This document shows positions 5,103-6,655 of a DNA stretch of 6,655 bases, piece by piece. A program made the position numbers and the translations under genes. The DNA is taken from positions 2,249 to 8,903 of the forward strand of contig DDKG01000017.1 of the NCBI GenBank assembly GCA_002339265.1. The letters run 5' to 3'. Every line of letters begins with the position of its first letter. Positions within the stretch are counted from its first letter, which is position 1. This stretch comes from Massilia sp. UBA2604 (lineage in GTDB: Bacteria > Pseudomonadota > Gammaproteobacteria > Burkholderiales > Burkholderiaceae_D). The notes below the pieces were generated by a model, which was not told the origin of the DNA, made no database searches, and saw only the letters and a list, made by a program, of their open reading frames with translations.

Positions 5103-6299
5103 ATGAGCTTCAATATCGCCCTGTCGGGCATCCAGGCCATCAACGAACAGCTGAACACCCTGTCGAACAATATCGCCAACGCCGGCACCTACGGCTTCAA
5201 GAGCAGCCGCGCCAACTTCGCCTCGGTGTACGCCGGCGACATGGCCAACGGCGTGCAGGTCGGTTCGCTGACCCAGGACATCAACAAGAACGGCAGCCTG
5301 CAGACCACCGGCCGCGGCCTCGACGCCGCCATCCTCGGCCGCGGCTTCTTCACCAGCCGCGACGCCCAGGGCGTGGTCTCGTACTCGCGCGTCGGCATCT
5401 TCAACACCAATGCCGAAGGCTTCCTGGTCGACGCCACCGGCAAGCGCGTGCAGGGTTATGGCCCGACCGTGAACGGCGTGCTGGGCGCCATGGGCGACAT
5501 CGCCATCCCGACCGGCCAGATCCCGGCCGTCGCCACCAGCAAGGTCGCCTACGAAGGCAATATGTCGAACGACTGGCCGATCATGCCGGCCGCGACGGCC
5601 TTCGATTTCGAAAATCCGGACACCTACCACATGGTCAAGCAGTCGGTGGTCTACGATTCGCTGGGCACACAGCACACCGTGTCGCAGTACTTCGTGCGGA
5701 CCGCCGCCAATACCGTCAGCGTGCACTACAGCCTGGATGGCGCCGAACCGCCGGCAGGCGCCGGCTACGCCATGAACTTCGTCGACGGCCGCGTCACCGA
5801 CGCCACCGCCAACGGCCCCAACCTCACGATCGCGGGCGGCGCCACCGGTGCGGACAACCTCGTGTTCAACTTCAACTACGCCGGCACCACCAAGTTCGCC
5901 GGCGCCGCGACCCAGAACATCAACCGCCCGGACGGCTATGCCTCGGGCACCTTCGTCGGCGTGGAAATGGCCGAGAACGGCTCGATCGTGGCCAAGTACA
6001 GCAATGAACAGCAGCAGGTCGTGGGCACGGTGGCCCTCGCCACCTTCGCCGACGAAGGCAGCCTGGTCCCGACCAGCGACACCACCTGGGTCGCCAACGC
6101 CAACTCGGGCGCGCCGCTGTACTCGACCCCGGGCGTCGGCCTGGCCGGCAAGCTGTCCAAGGGCACGCTGGAAGGCTCGAACGTGGACATCACCTCGGAA
6201 CTGGTCGGCCTGATGACCTCGCAGCGCAACTACCAGGCCAACTCGAAGGTGATCACCGCCGAGAACCAGATGATGCAGTCGCTGATGCAGGCGCTGTAA
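5103..6299 (+). CDS. flgE: Flagellar hook protein FlgE
   Basis: FlgE polymerises into the hook, the flexible joint between rod and filament. The 398-residue product is close to the E. coli length (402). The N-terminal D0 region reads ALSGIQAINEQLNTLSNNIANAGTYGFKSSRANFASVYAG (about 7-46), including the SNNIANAxTYGFK motif of rod/hook proteins. The GSLQTTGRGLDAAILGRGFF stretch (about 64-83) is also typical, as is YSRVGIFNTNAEGFLVDATGKRVQGY. The central, surface-exposed part (about 140-330) is Gly/Ala/Thr-rich and variable in the family. The C-terminal D0 helix (LEGSNVDITSELVGLMTSQRNYQANSKVITAENQMMQSL) is intact. AAGGA at 5092-5096, overlapping the flgD stop, is its ribosome site. Confidence 0.97.
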   Translation: MSFNIALSGIQAINEQLNTLSNNIANAGTYGFKSSRANFASVYAGDMANGVQVGSLTQDINKNGSLQTTGRGLDAAILGRGFFTSRDAQGVVSYSRVGIFNTNAEGFLVDATGKRVQGYGPTVNGVLGAMGDIAIPTGQIPAVATSKVAYEGNMSNDWPIMPAATAFDFENPDTYHMVKQSVVYDSLGTQHTVSQYFVRTAANTVSVHYSLDGAEPPAGAGYAMNFVDGRVTDATANGPNLTIAGGATGADNLVFNFNYAGTTKFAGAATQNINRPDGYASGTFVGVEMAENGSIVAKYSNEQQQVVGTVALATFADEGSLVPTSDTTWVANANSGAPLYSTPGVGLAGKLSKGTLEGSNVDITSELVGLMTSQRNYQANSKVITAENQMMQSLMQAL

Positions 6300-6308
6300 G
6301 CATAAGTC

Positions 6309-6655
6309 ATGGACAAGTTCATCTTCACCGCCGTCAGCGCCGCCCAGCGCACCCTGCAAGCGCAGCAGGTGCGCGCCAACAACCTGGCCAATGCCGACAC
6401 CCCGGGCTTTCGCGCCAACATCGAGCTGGCGTCGAGCCAGGCGATGTCCGCCTCCGGCTACGGCTACGACGACGTGCACCTGGTGCGCGGCATGGCCGAC
6501 GCCGTCTCGACCCGCAACGGCACGGTGCGCGACACCGGCCGCGCGCTGGACGTCGCCGTCAACGGCAACGGCTACCTGGCGGTGGAATTCGACAATGGCG
6601 AAGCCTACACCCGCGCCGGCGCGATCGACATCGACGCCAACGGCGCGCTGTCGGT
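6309..6655 (+). CDS. flgF: Flagellar basal-body rod protein FlgF, 5' fragment
   Basis: This is the first 115 codons of flgF; the gene runs off the right edge of the window. FlgF is a proximal rod protein. The product begins MDKFIFTAVSAAQRTLQAQQVRANNLANADTPGFRANI, which has the FlgF opening (MDxxIYTAM...) and the ANNLANADTPGFRA rod signature at residues 23-36. It continues with TVRDTGRALDVAVNGNGYLAVEFDNGEAYTRAGAIDIDANGALSV, the FlgF/FlgG-type D1 pattern (E. coli has RPLDVALQQDGWLAV... and YTRNGSIQVDPTGQL). The ATG lies 9 nt after flgE. The sequence before it (TAAGCATAAGTC) has no good Shine-Dalgarno site, unlike the rest of the operon, so coupling to flgE translation is likely. FlgG would be expected next, outside the window. 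Confidence 0.95.
   Translation, partial: MDKFIFTAVSAAQRTLQAQQVRANNLANADTPGFRANIELASSQAMSASGYGYDDVHLVRGMADAVSTRNGTVRDTGRALDVAVNGNGYLAVEFDNGEAYTRAGAIDIDANGALS

Noticed and set aside
4275..6479. A 734-codon open frame on the minus strand across flgC, flgD, flgE and flgF
   Set aside because: It lies opposite four clear flagellar genes, and its Gly/His/Ala/Arg/Val-rich product matches nothing. Long antisense frames like this come from GC-rich codon use.

Overview
This is a high-GC window, roughly two-thirds G+C by eye, that is almost entirely flagellar genes. The GC content and the protein sequences suggest a betaproteobacterium of the Burkholderiales/Oxalobacteraceae kind. That is an inference from sequence style; genus and species cannot be read from the window.

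Left block (1-2852, plus strand): the 3' end of a motA-type stator gene, a complete motB-type gene, flgM (anti-sigma factor), flgN (hook-filament junction chaperone), and a FlgJ-like peptidoglycan hydrolase that has the muramidase domain but no recognisable rod-capping domain. Gaps are 0-29 nt or small overlaps, so this looks like one operon. Middle (2857-3564, minus strand): flgA, the periplasmic P-ring chaperone, convergent with the left block (only 4 nt between the stop codons) and divergent from flgB. Right block (3633-6655, plus strand): flgB, flgC, flgD, flgE and the start of flgF, in the standard rod/hook order with 2-10 nt gaps. The window cuts off flgF.

Together these genes cover motor force generation (MotAB), timing of late gene expression (FlgM), chaperoning of junction proteins (FlgN), opening the cell wall for the rod (the hydrolase), P-ring assembly (FlgA), and the rod and hook (FlgB, FlgC, FlgF, FlgD, FlgE). 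Stator genes beside flgMN, and the wording of the MotB membrane helix, hint at a secondary (lateral-type) flagellar system, but the window does not prove it.

I found no undescribed system. The points worth a second look are the rearranged flgM-flgN / flgA layout, the muramidase without a rod-cap domain in an unusual place, the back-to-back convergent stops, and the short divergent flgA-flgB region. There are no RNA genes, mobile elements or CRISPR arrays that I can see, and no gene-free stretch longer than 300 bases.
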